Source of the DNA: an uncultured Bacteroidota bacterium
Lineage (GTDB): Bacteria; Bacteroidota; Bacteroidia; Bacteroidales; CAIWKO01
DNA: 14,377 nucleotides
Assembly: GCA_937934705.1 (NCBI GenBank)
Contig: CALGYY010000281.1
Span: 1 to 14,377, forward strand
Direction: 5' to 3'
The notes below the pieces were generated by a model that made no database searches, was not told the DNA's origin, and saw nothing but the letters and a program-made list of their open reading frames with translations. The position numbers were made by a program, and so were the translations under genes. Below, one piece after another: positions 6,254-13,904 of this stretch. How positions within the stretch are numbered: position 1 is the first letter of the stretch; each line of letters opens with the position of its first letter.

Positions 6254-7636
6254 TCACTGGTAAAGGTTGACCCTTGTGGTGATACCGGATTCAATCTTGA
6301 AACTCTTTTCGATGGTAAAAATTGATTTGGTGACAAATTTTGACCGGAAAACCACGCGATACTTACCCGGCAGGAGGTATAAGGTCTCCTGGTTGCCGTT
6401 CTCGTTCAGGTTGTAGATCCATCTTAGTTTATTATTCTCTTCCAGATAAATACTCCCGTAACCCCGGTTCATGATCTGTATGATGGCGATACCCGGCATC
6501 GGAATCTCCACGGTCGTAGTTTTGCTTTGCGAAATCTCCACACCGGGGATGCTCATTCTGGGCAGGCACAGAATTTCAAGGTCGTATTTTCCCACAATGT
6601 ATCTGCACTTCTGGTTGAATTCCTGGATGTTCAGGATTTCGCATTTTCCGGCAGATTTAACAACAGCACTCAGGTTCTTGATCGTTGGAGTTGATCCGCC
6701 GACTTTCAGCTCGAGGTCACCCTGGGGGGCATCGATGGGGATTACAGTGTGCTTTCCCGGTGTCAGGATGACCGAATCGATGCCGACTGGCGGAATGGTA
6801 TGCACTACGATATCATATTTCAGCAGCGGATCAATCACCAGGGTATCCGGAAAGCCTTTGTTATCGAGGGTGTGGATGAAGTTGTACTTGATGGCGCCGG
6901 AGAAATTGTCGCAGAAGGTCATGTTGACATTGGTCTCAGTGGGCTTTCCGTACATGTCAAGCAGGTTCACCTGGCAGGTGGTGGAATTGAGGGCCTGGGA
7001 GATCACCACTTTGAGTGCGGTGCTGAAATCCTTTTCTGTGGTGGCATCGAAATAGGTGCCAACGCAATCAAATTTCTCAGCAAAGCTTTTTCCGATTCCG
7101 ATGATAAATGGTTTGAGGATGACACCCTTTTTCTGTAATGCCTGCGATACGGCGCACGGGTCTCCGCCACATTCTTCCAGTCCGTCGGTGATCAGGATCA
7201 CAATATTCCTGCAGTTGTCGCATGGTGGAAAATCACCGCCAGCGGCTTCAAGCGACATCGCGATAGGTGTGGTCCCCTTAGGGTTGACACCTTTCAGCCT
7301 GTTTTTGATGTTGTCGATGTTGCCATAAGCAATGGGAATCTCCAGGTTGGTATCGTCGCAATCCTGGGGAGGATAGTTCTTCTGGTGCCCATATATTCTT
7401 AATCCCAGCTGGAGATCCGGAACGTAGCGCAGGCTGTCGAGCAATTCGCAGATCAGTTTATTGGCGATAGAAATTTTGCGGTCGCTCTGCCATCTGCCCA
7501 GCATACTCTGCGATGCGTCGAATACAAAAAGGATGCGGGTGACGGGCTTGGGTTTCTCTTTCTCCTTGATCTGTGCTGAAAGCAAAATGGGTATCAGCAG
7601 AAGGAAAGCAGTCAGTATGCATTTGAATTTTTTCAA
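6254..7636 (-). CDS. Exported VWA-domain protein
   Basis: From the TTG at 7636 this is a 460-residue protein with a signal peptide (1-22, MKKFKCILTAF to LSAQ). A von Willebrand A domain (about 33-215) has a complete metal-binding MIDAS site: Asp40-x-Ser42-x-Ser44, Thr122/Thr123 in GTTP, and Asp151 in ITDG. Several cysteines (93, 139, 142, 156, 161, 191) could form disulphides. The C-terminal half is beta-rich, with repeated carboxypeptidase-regulatory-like strands such as GKHTVIPIDAPQGDLELKV and PGKYRVVFRS. VWA domains usually mediate metal-dependent protein contacts; the partner is unknown. The only in-frame ATG is at 7687; using it puts 17 extra residues before the signal peptide and overlaps the transketolase gene by 41 bases. 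A GTG at 7657 is a third option. Location and function make it an odd member of a transketolase operon. Confidence 0.85.
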   Translation of the reverse strand: MKKFKCILTAFLLLIPILLSAQIKEKEKPKPVTRILFVFDASQSMLGRWQSDRKISIANKLICELLDSLRYVPDLQLGLRIYGHQKNYPPQDCDDTNLEIPIAYGNIDNIKNRLKGVNPKGTTPIAMSLEAAGGDFPPCDNCRNIVILITDGLEECGGDPCAVSQALQKKGVILKPFIIGIGKSFAEKFDCVGTYFDATTEKDFSTALKVVISQALNSTTCQVNLLDMYGKPTETNVNMTFCDNFSGAIKYNFIHTLDNKGFPDTLVIDPLLKYDIVVHTIPPVGIDSVILTPGKHTVIPIDAPQGDLELKVGGSTPTIKNLSAVVKSAGKCEILNIQEFNQKCRYIVGKYDLEILCLPRMSIPGVEISQSKTTTVEIPMPGIAIIQIMNRGYGSIYLEENNKLRWIYNLNENGNQETLYLLPGKYRVVFRSKFVTKSIFTIEKSFKIESGITTRVNLYQ

Positions 7637-7646
7637 CGGAATGGAA

Positions 7647-8492
7647 TTAGTAATCACCAAGGGTTTCGGGAAGCTGAGAGAGAGCATCAGCCAGTTGCTG
7701 ATCGTCAGGAGCCACGCCGTGCCATTTGTGCGTTCCCATCATGAAATCCACCGGATACCCCATTTCAGTCTTCATGATGATAACGACGGGCTGAGCTTTT
7801 CCCGTATGCTGTATAGCATTTTCGATGGTTTCGAGCAGGTTTTTGATATTGTTGCCGTCACACTCAAGGCAGCGCCAACCGAAGGCTTCCCACTTGGCCC
7901 TGAGGTTTCCAAGGCTGAGTACAGCATCAACGGGGCCGTCGATCTGCTTTCCGTTGTAGTCAATCACCGAAATCAGGCGGTCGACTTTCTTCGCCGCAGC
8001 GTACATCGCGGCTTCCCAGATTTGTCCTTCCTGGAGTTCGCCATCACCATGCAGGCTGAATACCAGGCTGGAATCCCCGTTGAGTTTTTTGGATAATGCA
8101 GCTCCAATGGCCACTGACAATCCCTGCCCCAGCGACCCTGAGGCAATCCTGATCCCGGGAAGGCCCTCGGCCGTGGTGGGATGTCCCTGTAGCCTCGAAT
8201 CAAGCTTTCGCAGGGTGGCCAGTTCGGAAACCGGGAAATATCCGCTTCGGGCCAGAGCTGCATACCAGACCGGAGCGATGTGGCCGTTGGAAAGGAAAAA
8301 AAGATCCTCACCGTGACCTTCCATGGAAAAAGCTTTCGGTTGGTGCTTCATGATCCTGAAATACAGGCAGGCAAAAAGATCAGCACAGCCCAGAGATCCT
8401 CCGGGGTGGCCGCTGTTCACTGCGTGTATCATTCGCAATGCATCCCTTCTGAGCTGGGTGGCGATCTTCAGTAATTCATTTTCATCCTTCAT
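7647..8492 (-). CDS. Transketolase, N-terminal (thiamine diphosphate-binding) subunit
   Basis: This 281-residue protein corresponds to the first third of a full transketolase. Family motifs are SGHPGGSLG (27-35), LSNGHIAPVWYA (67-78), GHPTTAEG (103-110) and the cofactor-binding GDG (149-151) followed by Asn180 (IDYN), which bind the diphosphate and the metal. It needs the C-terminal subunit (gene at 6216-5260) for activity. The ATG at 8492 lies 22 bases after the sucD stop, so it is probably co-transcribed with sucD. Its stop overlaps the longest possible reading of the VWA gene. Confidence 0.94.
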   Translation of the reverse strand: MKDENELLKIATQLRRDALRMIHAVNSGHPGGSLGCADLFACLYFRIMKHQPKAFSMEGHGEDLFFLSNGHIAPVWYAALARSGYFPVSELATLRKLDSRLQGHPTTAEGLPGIRIASGSLGQGLSVAIGAALSKKLNGDSSLVFSLHGDGELQEGQIWEAAMYAAAKKVDRLISVIDYNGKQIDGPVDAVLSLGNLRAKWEAFGWRCLECDGNNIKNLLETIENAIQHTGKAQPVVIIMKTEMGYPVDFMMGTHKWHGVAPDDQQLADALSQLPETLGDY

Positions 8493-8514
8493 GATAAGGA
8501 AATTCTGAGGTTTA

Positions 8515-9387
8515 TTATTTTTTTAGTTCTTTCAGCATGCTGGCGCCGATTTCTGCCGGGCTGTCCACAACGATAACGCCGCAGTCGCGCAGTATGGCTT
8601 TCTTGGCTTCCGCGGTATCAGCAGTTCCGCCAATAATGGCTCCTGCATGCCCCATGGTACGGCCTTTCGGTGCAGTGGCTCCGGCGATGAAGCTGACCAC
8701 AGGCTTGTTCCCGAAAGTGCGGATCCATTCCCCGGCTTCAGCCTCCATTCCGCCTCCGATCTCACCGATCATCACAATGCCTTCTGTTCCCGGATCTTTC
8801 ATGAAGAGTTCCACCGCATCCCGCGTCGTGGTACCGATAATCGGGTCGCCCCCGATGCCGATGGCCGTGCTTTGTCCGAGTCCGGACTTGGTCAGCTGAT
8901 CCACCGCTTCATAGGTGAGGGTTCCGGAACGGCTGACAATTCCTATACTTCCGGGTTTGTGAATGAATCCCGGCATAATGCCCACCTTGGCCTCTCCGGG
9001 TGTGATGATGCCCGGACAATTGGGCCCGATCAGGCGACTTGATTTACATTGCAGGAATTCCTTCACATTGACCATGTCGTTCACCGGAATACCCTCGGTA
9101 ATGCAAACAATGACTGCAATTCCGGCATCTGCCGATTCCATGATGGCATCGGCGGCAAAAGCAGGTGGTACGAAAATGATGGAAACGTTGGCCTGCTCTG
9201 CCCTGACCGCTTCGGCCACTGTGTTGAAAACCGGGAGTCCGAGGTGTTGCTGGCCCCCTTTACCCGGAGTGATGCCTCCGACCACATTGGTTCCGTATTC
9301 AATCATCTGGGAAGCGTGAAAGGTGCCCTCACTGCCTGTGAAACCCTGCACGATAACGCGGGAATCCTTATTGACAAGTACGCTCAT
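8515..9387 (-). CDS. sucD: Succinate-CoA ligase, alpha subunit
   Basis: This 290-residue protein is full length for SucD. It has the CoA-binding Rossmann region at the start (GFTGSEGTFHASQMIEYG, 15-32), GPNCPGIITPGE (121-132), SRSGTLTYEA (152-161) and the phosphorylated catalytic His247 in GHAGAI. With the beta subunit SucC it interconverts succinyl-CoA and succinate with formation of ATP or GTP in the TCA cycle. No sucC is beside it: the next gene on the same strand is transketolase, and the gene before it is divergent. sucC must therefore lie elsewhere. It is the first gene of the minus-strand run. Confidence 0.96.
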   Translation of the reverse strand: MSVLVNKDSRVIVQGFTGSEGTFHASQMIEYGTNVVGGITPGKGGQQHLGLPVFNTVAEAVRAEQANVSIIFVPPAFAADAIMESADAGIAVIVCITEGIPVNDMVNVKEFLQCKSSRLIGPNCPGIITPGEAKVGIMPGFIHKPGSIGIVSRSGTLTYEAVDQLTKSGLGQSTAIGIGGDPIIGTTTRDAVELFMKDPGTEGIVMIGEIGGGMEAEAGEWIRTFGNKPVVSFIAGATAPKGRTMGHAGAIIGGTADTAEAKKAILRDCGVIVVDSPAEIGASMLKELKK

Positions 9388-9414
9388 GATTCTGTTTTTG
9401 GAATTAGGATGGGA

Positions 9415-9444
9415 CGAAAATAATTCAAATTTTCATTACTTTTA
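9415..9444. promoter_or_regulatory. Divergent promoter region, sucD and DUF2207 gene
   Basis: The 76 bases between the divergent ATG codons at 9387 and 9464 are AT-rich. A minus-strand TATTTTCG (9422-9415) and a plus-strand TACTTTTA (9437-9444) each match TAnnTTTG except at one position and lie about 20-27 bases before their genes. I see no good -33 boxes, so the exact elements are uncertain even though promoters must be here. Confidence 0.28.
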
Positions 9445-9463
9445 CCTTCTCATCACATCGCTT

Positions 9464-11359
9464 ATGAACATACGATCAACAGTATTATTCATTGTGATCC
9501 TGCTGCTTATGCCAATTGTCGTGCATTCACAGGAGGAAAGGATCATCAGCTTTTCTTCGATGATCAGGGTGCATACCGACGCTTCTGTCACCGTAAGTGA
9601 AGAAATCACCGTGTATGCTTCGGGAAACGAGATTCAGCGCGGAATATACCGCTCACTTCCGGTCAGCTACCGTGACCAGTACGGCAACCGCTACCGTGCC
9701 CGGTACGAGATACTGGATGTGCAGAAAAATGGTGTGAGCGAGCCGTATCATGTTGAATCCGATGGGGACTTTAAGATCGTTTATATTGGTGATGAGGATG
9801 TTTACCTGGATCCGGGAGAGTACACTTATACTATTTCGTATCGTTCGCCCCGCCAGGTTCGCTTTTTTGAGGATTATGACGAACTCTACTGGAATGTCAC
9901 CGGTAATGCCTGGGGATTCAGGATAGAAAGGTCTGAGGTGAGCATTAAAATGCCCTATGAGGTCAACATCCTGAGTGAAGCCGCCTATACGGGTTCTTTC
10001 GGGGAAAGCGGGAGTGATTATGTTTTTGAGAACAAGGGAAATGGAGAACTGTATTTCGCCGCCAGCCGGCCGCTGATGCCATACGAGGGAATCACCATTG
10101 CGTTTTCCTTTCCCAAGGGAATCATTGCTGAGCCTACGGGATCGGAGCGTTTCGGAGATTTCTTGCTCGACAACATCGGGACCGTGGTTGCGGTGATACT
10201 GTTGCTGCTCACCTTTGTTTATTATGTGCTGGTCTGGATGCGTGTGGGCCGAGATCCGAAAAAAGGGGCCATTCCGGTACTCTATTTCCCTCCGCAGGAG
10301 TTGAGTCCCGGTGCTATGCGATACATTCTGAAGATGGGGTTCGATAAGAAAGCTTTCACTGCAGCCATTGTGCAAATGGCCGTGAAAAAATACCTGGTGA
10401 TTCATAACAATTCCGGAGAATACACCCTGAAGAAGACCGGTGCCCTCACCGATATCCTCAATGATGAAGAGAAACTGATCGCCACTCATCTCTTCGGAGG
10501 AAATGATACGGTATTGCTGAAAAACTCCAATCACCGTACGATAGGGGAGGCCATTTCAAAATACTCGCGGCGACTTCGCGAGCTCTACCAGAAAGAGAAC
10601 TTCTTTCCCAATACCCGTTATTTCTGGCCAGGTATCCTGAGTTGTGCGATGGCTGTCATCACCATGTTTGTTACGCTCTTTCAGGATGCCTCTGTGTTTG
10701 GCCCCACCATCTGGGTCATGGTCTTCGGAGGCGGAACCATACTGATGGGCTACGCGCTGATCACTACCTGGCGTAAAGCATCGTCAGACAGGAAAGCATT
10801 GCCGCCGGCGATCATTTTCAGCATTTTCTCCGCACCGTTTTTCCTGGGCTTCATTATTGTCGGGGCCCTTTTCTTCGCCGATATTGCCTTTCTTCCCCTG
10901 CTGACCATCATACTATTTGTGGTGATGGTGGTGGTGTTTCATCACCTGCTCAAAGCTCCGACCATTAAAGGTCGTAAGCTGATGGACCAGATCGAGGGCT
11001 TCAGGGAATTCCTGAATACCGCCGAAAAAGATGAGATGAACCTCCGGAATCCCCCGGAGAAGACACCTGAACTTTTTGAACGCTATCTTCCATATGCCAT
11101 CGCACTGAATGTTGAGAGCCACTGGGGAAGCCGCTTCGATGCGATTCTTAAACAGGCCATTCAGGATAACAGCTACAGCCCGGGATGGTATACCGGTGCC
11201 TATGTCGGAACCTTTTCTGCAGCCTCATTTGCCGGCGGACTGGGTTCCTCATTTTCGTCTGCCGTTTCTTCAAGTTCTGTTGCGCCCTCTTCCTCAGGTT
11301 CGGGTGGCGGCGGATTTTCGGGCGGCGGCGGTGGCGGCGGCGGCGGCGGTGGCTGGTAG
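9464..11359 (+). CDS. DUF2207-type membrane protein with poly-glycine tail
   Basis: This 631-residue inner-membrane protein has a signal peptide (1-23, ending VHSQ) and an exported DUF2207-like beta domain (about 24-235), with typical segments IQRGIYRSLPVSY and ELYWNVTGNAWG. A membrane helix follows at about 238-259 and then a cytoplasmic stretch. Four more helices lie near 388-407, 415-437, 449-472 and 474-496, followed by a cytoplasmic region and a low-complexity Ser/Gly tail. The tail ends in 11 glycines and a tryptophan, a form common in this family and in TPM-domain proteins. The function of the family is unknown. The ATG at 9464 gives a clean signal peptide; an ATG at 9323 is inside sucD. 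It is the first of two plus-strand genes. Confidence 0.88.
   Translation: MNIRSTVLFIVILLLMPIVVHSQEERIISFSSMIRVHTDASVTVSEEITVYASGNEIQRGIYRSLPVSYRDQYGNRYRARYEILDVQKNGVSEPYHVESDGDFKIVYIGDEDVYLDPGEYTYTISYRSPRQVRFFEDYDELYWNVTGNAWGFRIERSEVSIKMPYEVNILSEAAYTGSFGESGSDYVFENKGNGELYFAASRPLMPYEGITIAFSFPKGIIAEPTGSERFGDFLLDNIGTVVAVILLLLTFVYYVLVWMRVGRDPKKGAIPVLYFPPQELSPGAMRYILKMGFDKKAFTAAIVQMAVKKYLVIHNNSGEYTLKKTGALTDILNDEEKLIATHLFGGNDTVLLKNSNHRTIGEAISKYSRRLRELYQKENFFPNTRYFWPGILSCAMAVITMFVTLFQDASVFGPTIWVMVFGGGTILMGYALITTWRKASSDRKALPPAIIFSIFSAPFFLGFIIVGALFFADIAFLPLLTIILFVVMVVVFHHLLKAPTIKGRKLMDQIEGFREFLNTAEKDEMNLRNPPEKTPELFERYLPYAIALNVESHWGSRFDAILKQAIQDNSYSPGWYTGAYVGTFSAASFAGGLGSSFSSAVSSSSVAPSSSGSGGGGFSGGGGGGGGGGGW
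11321..11356 (+). repeat. GGC/GGT trinucleotide repeat encoding the glycine tail
   Basis: Eleven consecutive GGC or GGT codons (only two are GGT) run up to the TGG and TAG that end the DUF2207 gene. Glycine codons also cluster just upstream (11302-11313). Such a tract is prone to slippage, so tail length may vary between strains. A frameshift here would alter only the tail. Confidence 0.8.
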
Positions 11360-11374
11360 AAAGTGTGATTTTAC

Positions 11375-11382
11375 TAACTTTG
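11375..11382 (+). promoter_or_regulatory. Likely -7 element for the TPR lipoprotein gene
   Basis: TAACTTTG followed by CA is a full match to the Bacteroidota -7 element. It lies 15 bases after the DUF2207 stop and 22 bases before the ATG at 11405. The TPR gene is therefore probably transcribed from its own start, in addition to any read-through. Confidence 0.55.
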
Positions 11383-11404
11383 CACAAATAAATCTTCTGA
11401 CGGG

Positions 11405-11812
11405 ATGAGAGGTTTAGCAGTTTGTTTTCTGGCCTTGCTGTTTTTGGGAGCATGCACTTCGGACAAGGAAAAGGCTGATCAGTTTTTTAAAACGGGCAGA
11501 CAAAAAATATACAGTCATGACCTGACCGGTGCCATTGAGGATCTGAGCCAGGCCATTCAGTATAATCGTGAACTTGATCAGGCCTGGTACTACCGGGGAA
11601 ATGCATACTATAACCTCCGGGATGTGGATGCCGCAAAAGCTGACTATGATACCTGTATCATGATCAACCCTTCATTTGCTGAAGCCTATGCCAACAGGGG
11701 TTCAATTCTGTTTGAAAAAGGGGACAGGGATGCCGCCTGCAGCGATTGGCGGAAGGCCAAAGAGCTGGGCAAGGAGAATATGAGCTCCCGCCTGATGAAC
11801 TGCCTGGAGTAG
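11405..11812 (+). CDS. TPR-repeat lipoprotein
   Basis: This 135-residue protein begins with a lipoprotein signal peptide whose lipobox is LGAC, giving lipidation at Cys17. Three tetratricopeptide repeats follow (about 25-58, 59-92 and 93-124), with typical cores such as AWYYRGNAYYNLRDVDAA and AYANRGSILFEKGDRDAA. TPR domains bind other proteins, so this is likely an outer-membrane-anchored adaptor; its partner is unknown. The residues after the cysteine (TSDKEK) are charged and could act as a surface-export signal, but this is weak. The stop lies 3 bases from the convergent ychF stop. Confidence 0.88.
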   Translation: MRGLAVCFLALLFLGACTSDKEKADQFFKTGRQKIYSHDLTGAIEDLSQAIQYNRELDQAWYYRGNAYYNLRDVDAAKADYDTCIMINPSFAEAYANRGSILFEKGDRDAACSDWRKAKELGKENMSSRLMNCLE

Positions 11813-11815
11813 ATA

Positions 11816-12913
11816 TCAGACGTTGAAACGGATATGCAGGATATCACCGTCCTGCACAATGTAATTCTTTCCTTCCACGAAGAATTTGCCGGCCTCTTTA
11901 CACCGGGCTTCAGATCCCAGTCTGGTGAAGTCTTCATATTTCATCACCTCCGCACGGATAAACCCGCGTTCCAGGTCGCTGTGGATGACCCCGGCCGCCT
12001 GGGGTGCCGACATGCCTTCATGGATGGTCCAGGCACGGATCTCTTTGGGTCCTACTGTGAAAAAAGTCCGCAGCTTCAGGAAACGGTATGCCGCTCTCAC
12101 CAGCACATGGACGCCTGGCTCGGTCAGCCCGGTGTCCGCCAGAAAAGCTGTGCGGTCATCCTCATCCTCAAGTTCCGCGATTTCTGATTCCAGCGCGGCA
12201 GCGATGATCAGCAATTCTGCGCCTTCTGCCACGATCGCAGGCCTGACCTTTTCAACCCATTCGTTTCCGTTCAGCGCGCTTTTTTCATCCACATTGCAGA
12301 CGTACATCACCGGCTTTTCAGTCAGCAGAAAAAGGTCTTCCACAGCTTTGTGCTCTTCACGGCTGAGTTCGAGCTGGCGGATGGGTTTGAAAGCCTCAAG
12401 GTGTTCCTTGCATTTCTGTAGTACCTCGGCCGCAGCTTTGGCTTCCTTGTCGCCCGATTTTGCGGCACGCTCAACTTTAACCAGCTTCTTTTCTATTGAT
12501 TCGAGGTCTTTCAACTGAAGTTCGAAATCAACAATCTCCTTGTCACGCAAAGGATCCACATTCCCTTCGATATGCGGAACGAGCGGATTGTCGAAGCAGC
12601 GCAGCACATGGATGATGGCATCGGTTTGCCGGATATCGGCCAGAAAGCGGTTGGCCGTTTGTTCACCGCTTCCGCTGCTTTTTGCCAAACCGGGGATGTC
12701 AACAATCTCAACACTGGCAGGAACCAGCTTTTCTGTTTTCTGAAAGCGCTCCAGTTCTTTTAAGCGGCTGTCGGGCACATTCACCAGTCCCAGGTTGGAT
12801 TTTGAAGCCGAGAAGGCTGCTGCAGAAACCTGCGCCCGTGTGTTCGAAATACAATTAAAGAGTGTGGTCTTCCCCGTCATCGACAGTCCGACTATGCCGC
12901 ATTTCAATGCCAT
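11816..12913 (-). CDS. ychF: YchF-family ATPase, divergent P-loop and switch I
   Basis: This 365-residue protein has the YchF/OLA1 plan: G domain (1-75), coiled-coil insert (about 125-175), G domain remainder with NVDE (207-210) and a TGS domain (about 282-365). NVDE is the NxxE form that gives ATP rather than GTP preference. Related proteins bind ribosomes and affect translation and stress responses. Two regions depart from the family as I know it. The P-loop reads GLSMTGKTT (9-17) rather than GLPNVGKST, and switch I reads AFSASKSN (33-40) rather than PFCTIEPN, so Cys35 is Ser. The GEGLGNKF stretch is GEQTANRF (83-90). The TGS end is well conserved. The ATG at 12913 matches the family start MALKCGIVGL; the ATG at 12943 lies upstream of the predicted promoter. 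Confidence 0.9.
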   Translation of the reverse strand: MALKCGIVGLSMTGKTTLFNCISNTRAQVSAAAFSASKSNLGLVNVPDSRLKELERFQKTEKLVPASVEIVDIPGLAKSSGSGEQTANRFLADIRQTDAIIHVLRCFDNPLVPHIEGNVDPLRDKEIVDFELQLKDLESIEKKLVKVERAAKSGDKEAKAAAEVLQKCKEHLEAFKPIRQLELSREEHKAVEDLFLLTEKPVMYVCNVDEKSALNGNEWVEKVRPAIVAEGAELLIIAAALESEIAELEDEDDRTAFLADTGLTEPGVHVLVRAAYRFLKLRTFFTVGPKEIRAWTIHEGMSAPQAAGVIHSDLERGFIRAEVMKYEDFTRLGSEARCKEAGKFFVEGKNYIVQDGDILHIRFNV

Positions 12914-12931
12914 TGGTTCTGAATTTTCGGG

Positions 12932-12939
12932 CAAAGATA
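12932..12939 (-). promoter_or_regulatory. Likely -7 element for ychF
   Basis: Minus-strand TATCTTTG followed by CC is a full match to TAnnTTTG and lies 18 bases before the ATG at 12913. It explains why the ATG at 12943 cannot be the start. The -33 box is not clear. Confidence 0.5.
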
Positions 12940-12994
12940 GCAATTCTGCGGCTGAGGTAAGATGCGCAGTTCAGCTTGGCATCGTCATTTTTAT

Positions 12995-13002
12995 TATCAT
13001 TG
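12995..13002 (+). promoter_or_regulatory. Possible -7 element for the radical SAM gene
   Basis: TATCATTG matches TAnnTTTG at all but one fixed position and lies 17 bases before the ATG at 13020. A TTG at 12976-12978 is 16 bases upstream of it, shorter than the usual spacing. The 106-base gap to ychF must hold a divergent promoter, but this assignment is tentative. Confidence 0.28.
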
Positions 13003-13019
13003 TATCCGAAACCTTAGAT

Positions 13020-13895
13020 ATGCTGCCTTCATACGACGAACCCCTGTTCCGGCCGCCCAGCGAAGCCAATTCACTGATTCTCCAGGTGACCCTCGGCTGC
13101 TCGTGGAACCGCTGCGCTTTCTGTGAAATGTATACCACCAAGGACTTCAGGGTTCGCAGTGAGGGAGAGGTCAGCGCTGAGATCGAAGCCTGCGGCCGGA
13201 TGTATCCGCAAACCCGTAAGGTTTTTCTGGCCGACGGAGATGCCATGGTTCTCTCAACGCGACGGCTGCTGTCTATTCTTCATCAGTTAAAAACCTCCTT
13301 TCCGAAATTGATGCGGGTCAGCGCTTATGCCATGCCCAGGAACCTGACCTCTAAATCAGCAAGCGAGCTGGCAGAGCTCAGAGATGCCGGACTCAGATTG
13401 ATCTACGTGGGACTGGAAAGTGGTGATGATGATTTACTTCAGTTGATCAGCAAAGGGGAAACATTTGCCAGTTCAGTCCAGGGACTGCTGATGGCACATG
13501 AGGCGGGGATACAATCATCGGTGATGATACTCACCGGTTTGGGAGGCAAACAAATGAGTCATTCCCATGCGGTGCGTTCAGCTGAGCTGCTGAATGAAAC
13601 CCAGCCCCATTACGCCTCCACACTGGTGCTGAGTCTGCCCTTTGGCAGGAAACACTTTCTGAAGAGATTGCAGTATCCTTTTGAATTGCCTGATAAACAA
13701 GGCCTTTTGAAGGAGCTGGCTACTTTCATTGACCATACAAGACTTAAGGAGACGATCTTTCGCAGTGACCACGCATCCAACTATCTTAGCCTGAAAGGGA
13801 TTTTGGCGAGGGACAGGGAACGCATGCTGGAGGAGATTCAATTTGCCTTGGATCATCCCGGGCAACTCAGGCCTGAATGGATGCGCGGATTATAA
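13020..13895 (+). CDS. Radical SAM protein, CX4CX2C type
   Basis: This is a 291-residue protein. The cluster-binding cysteines are Cys27, Cys32 and Cys35 (GCSWNRCAFCEMY), with CX4CX2C spacing rather than the canonical CX3CX2C. They should bind a 4Fe-4S cluster and S-adenosylmethionine to make a 5'-deoxyadenosyl radical. ADGDAMVLS and LIYVGLESGDDDLLQLISKG are typical radical SAM barrel segments near HemN/Elp3-like proteins. The substrate is unknown. No extra iron-sulphur cysteine cluster is visible at the C-terminus, and the protein is short. I chose the ATG at 13020 because conserved sequence begins soon after it. The upstream frame is open but overlaps ychF. The sigma-factor gene begins 9 bases after the stop, suggesting an operon. 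Confidence 0.85.
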   Translation: MLPSYDEPLFRPPSEANSLILQVTLGCSWNRCAFCEMYTTKDFRVRSEGEVSAEIEACGRMYPQTRKVFLADGDAMVLSTRRLLSILHQLKTSFPKLMRVSAYAMPRNLTSKSASELAELRDAGLRLIYVGLESGDDDLLQLISKGETFASSVQGLLMAHEAGIQSSVMILTGLGGKQMSHSHAVRSAELLNETQPHYASTLVLSLPFGRKHFLKRLQYPFELPDKQGLLKELATFIDHTRLKETIFRSDHASNYLSLKGILARDRERMLEEIQFALDHPGQLRPEWMRGL

Positions 13896-13904
13896 TACAA
13901 GGAA

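Noticed and set aside
7461..8096. Plus-strand open frame of 211 codons
   Set aside because: It runs across the ends of two minus-strand genes (VWA and transketolase) that are well supported.
9653..10534. Minus-strand open frame of 293 codons inside the DUF2207 gene
   Set aside because: It has no family resemblance or signal peptide and mirrors a confidently identified gene; the long open frame follows from codon composition.
11886..12518. Plus-strand open frame of 210 codons within ychF
   Set aside because: It is serine-rich and without motifs, and the minus-strand product matches the YchF family end to end.
12795..13019. Upstream extension of the radical SAM frame to an ATG at 12795
   Set aside because: It overlaps ychF, includes the divergent promoter region, and adds 75 residues without family similarity.
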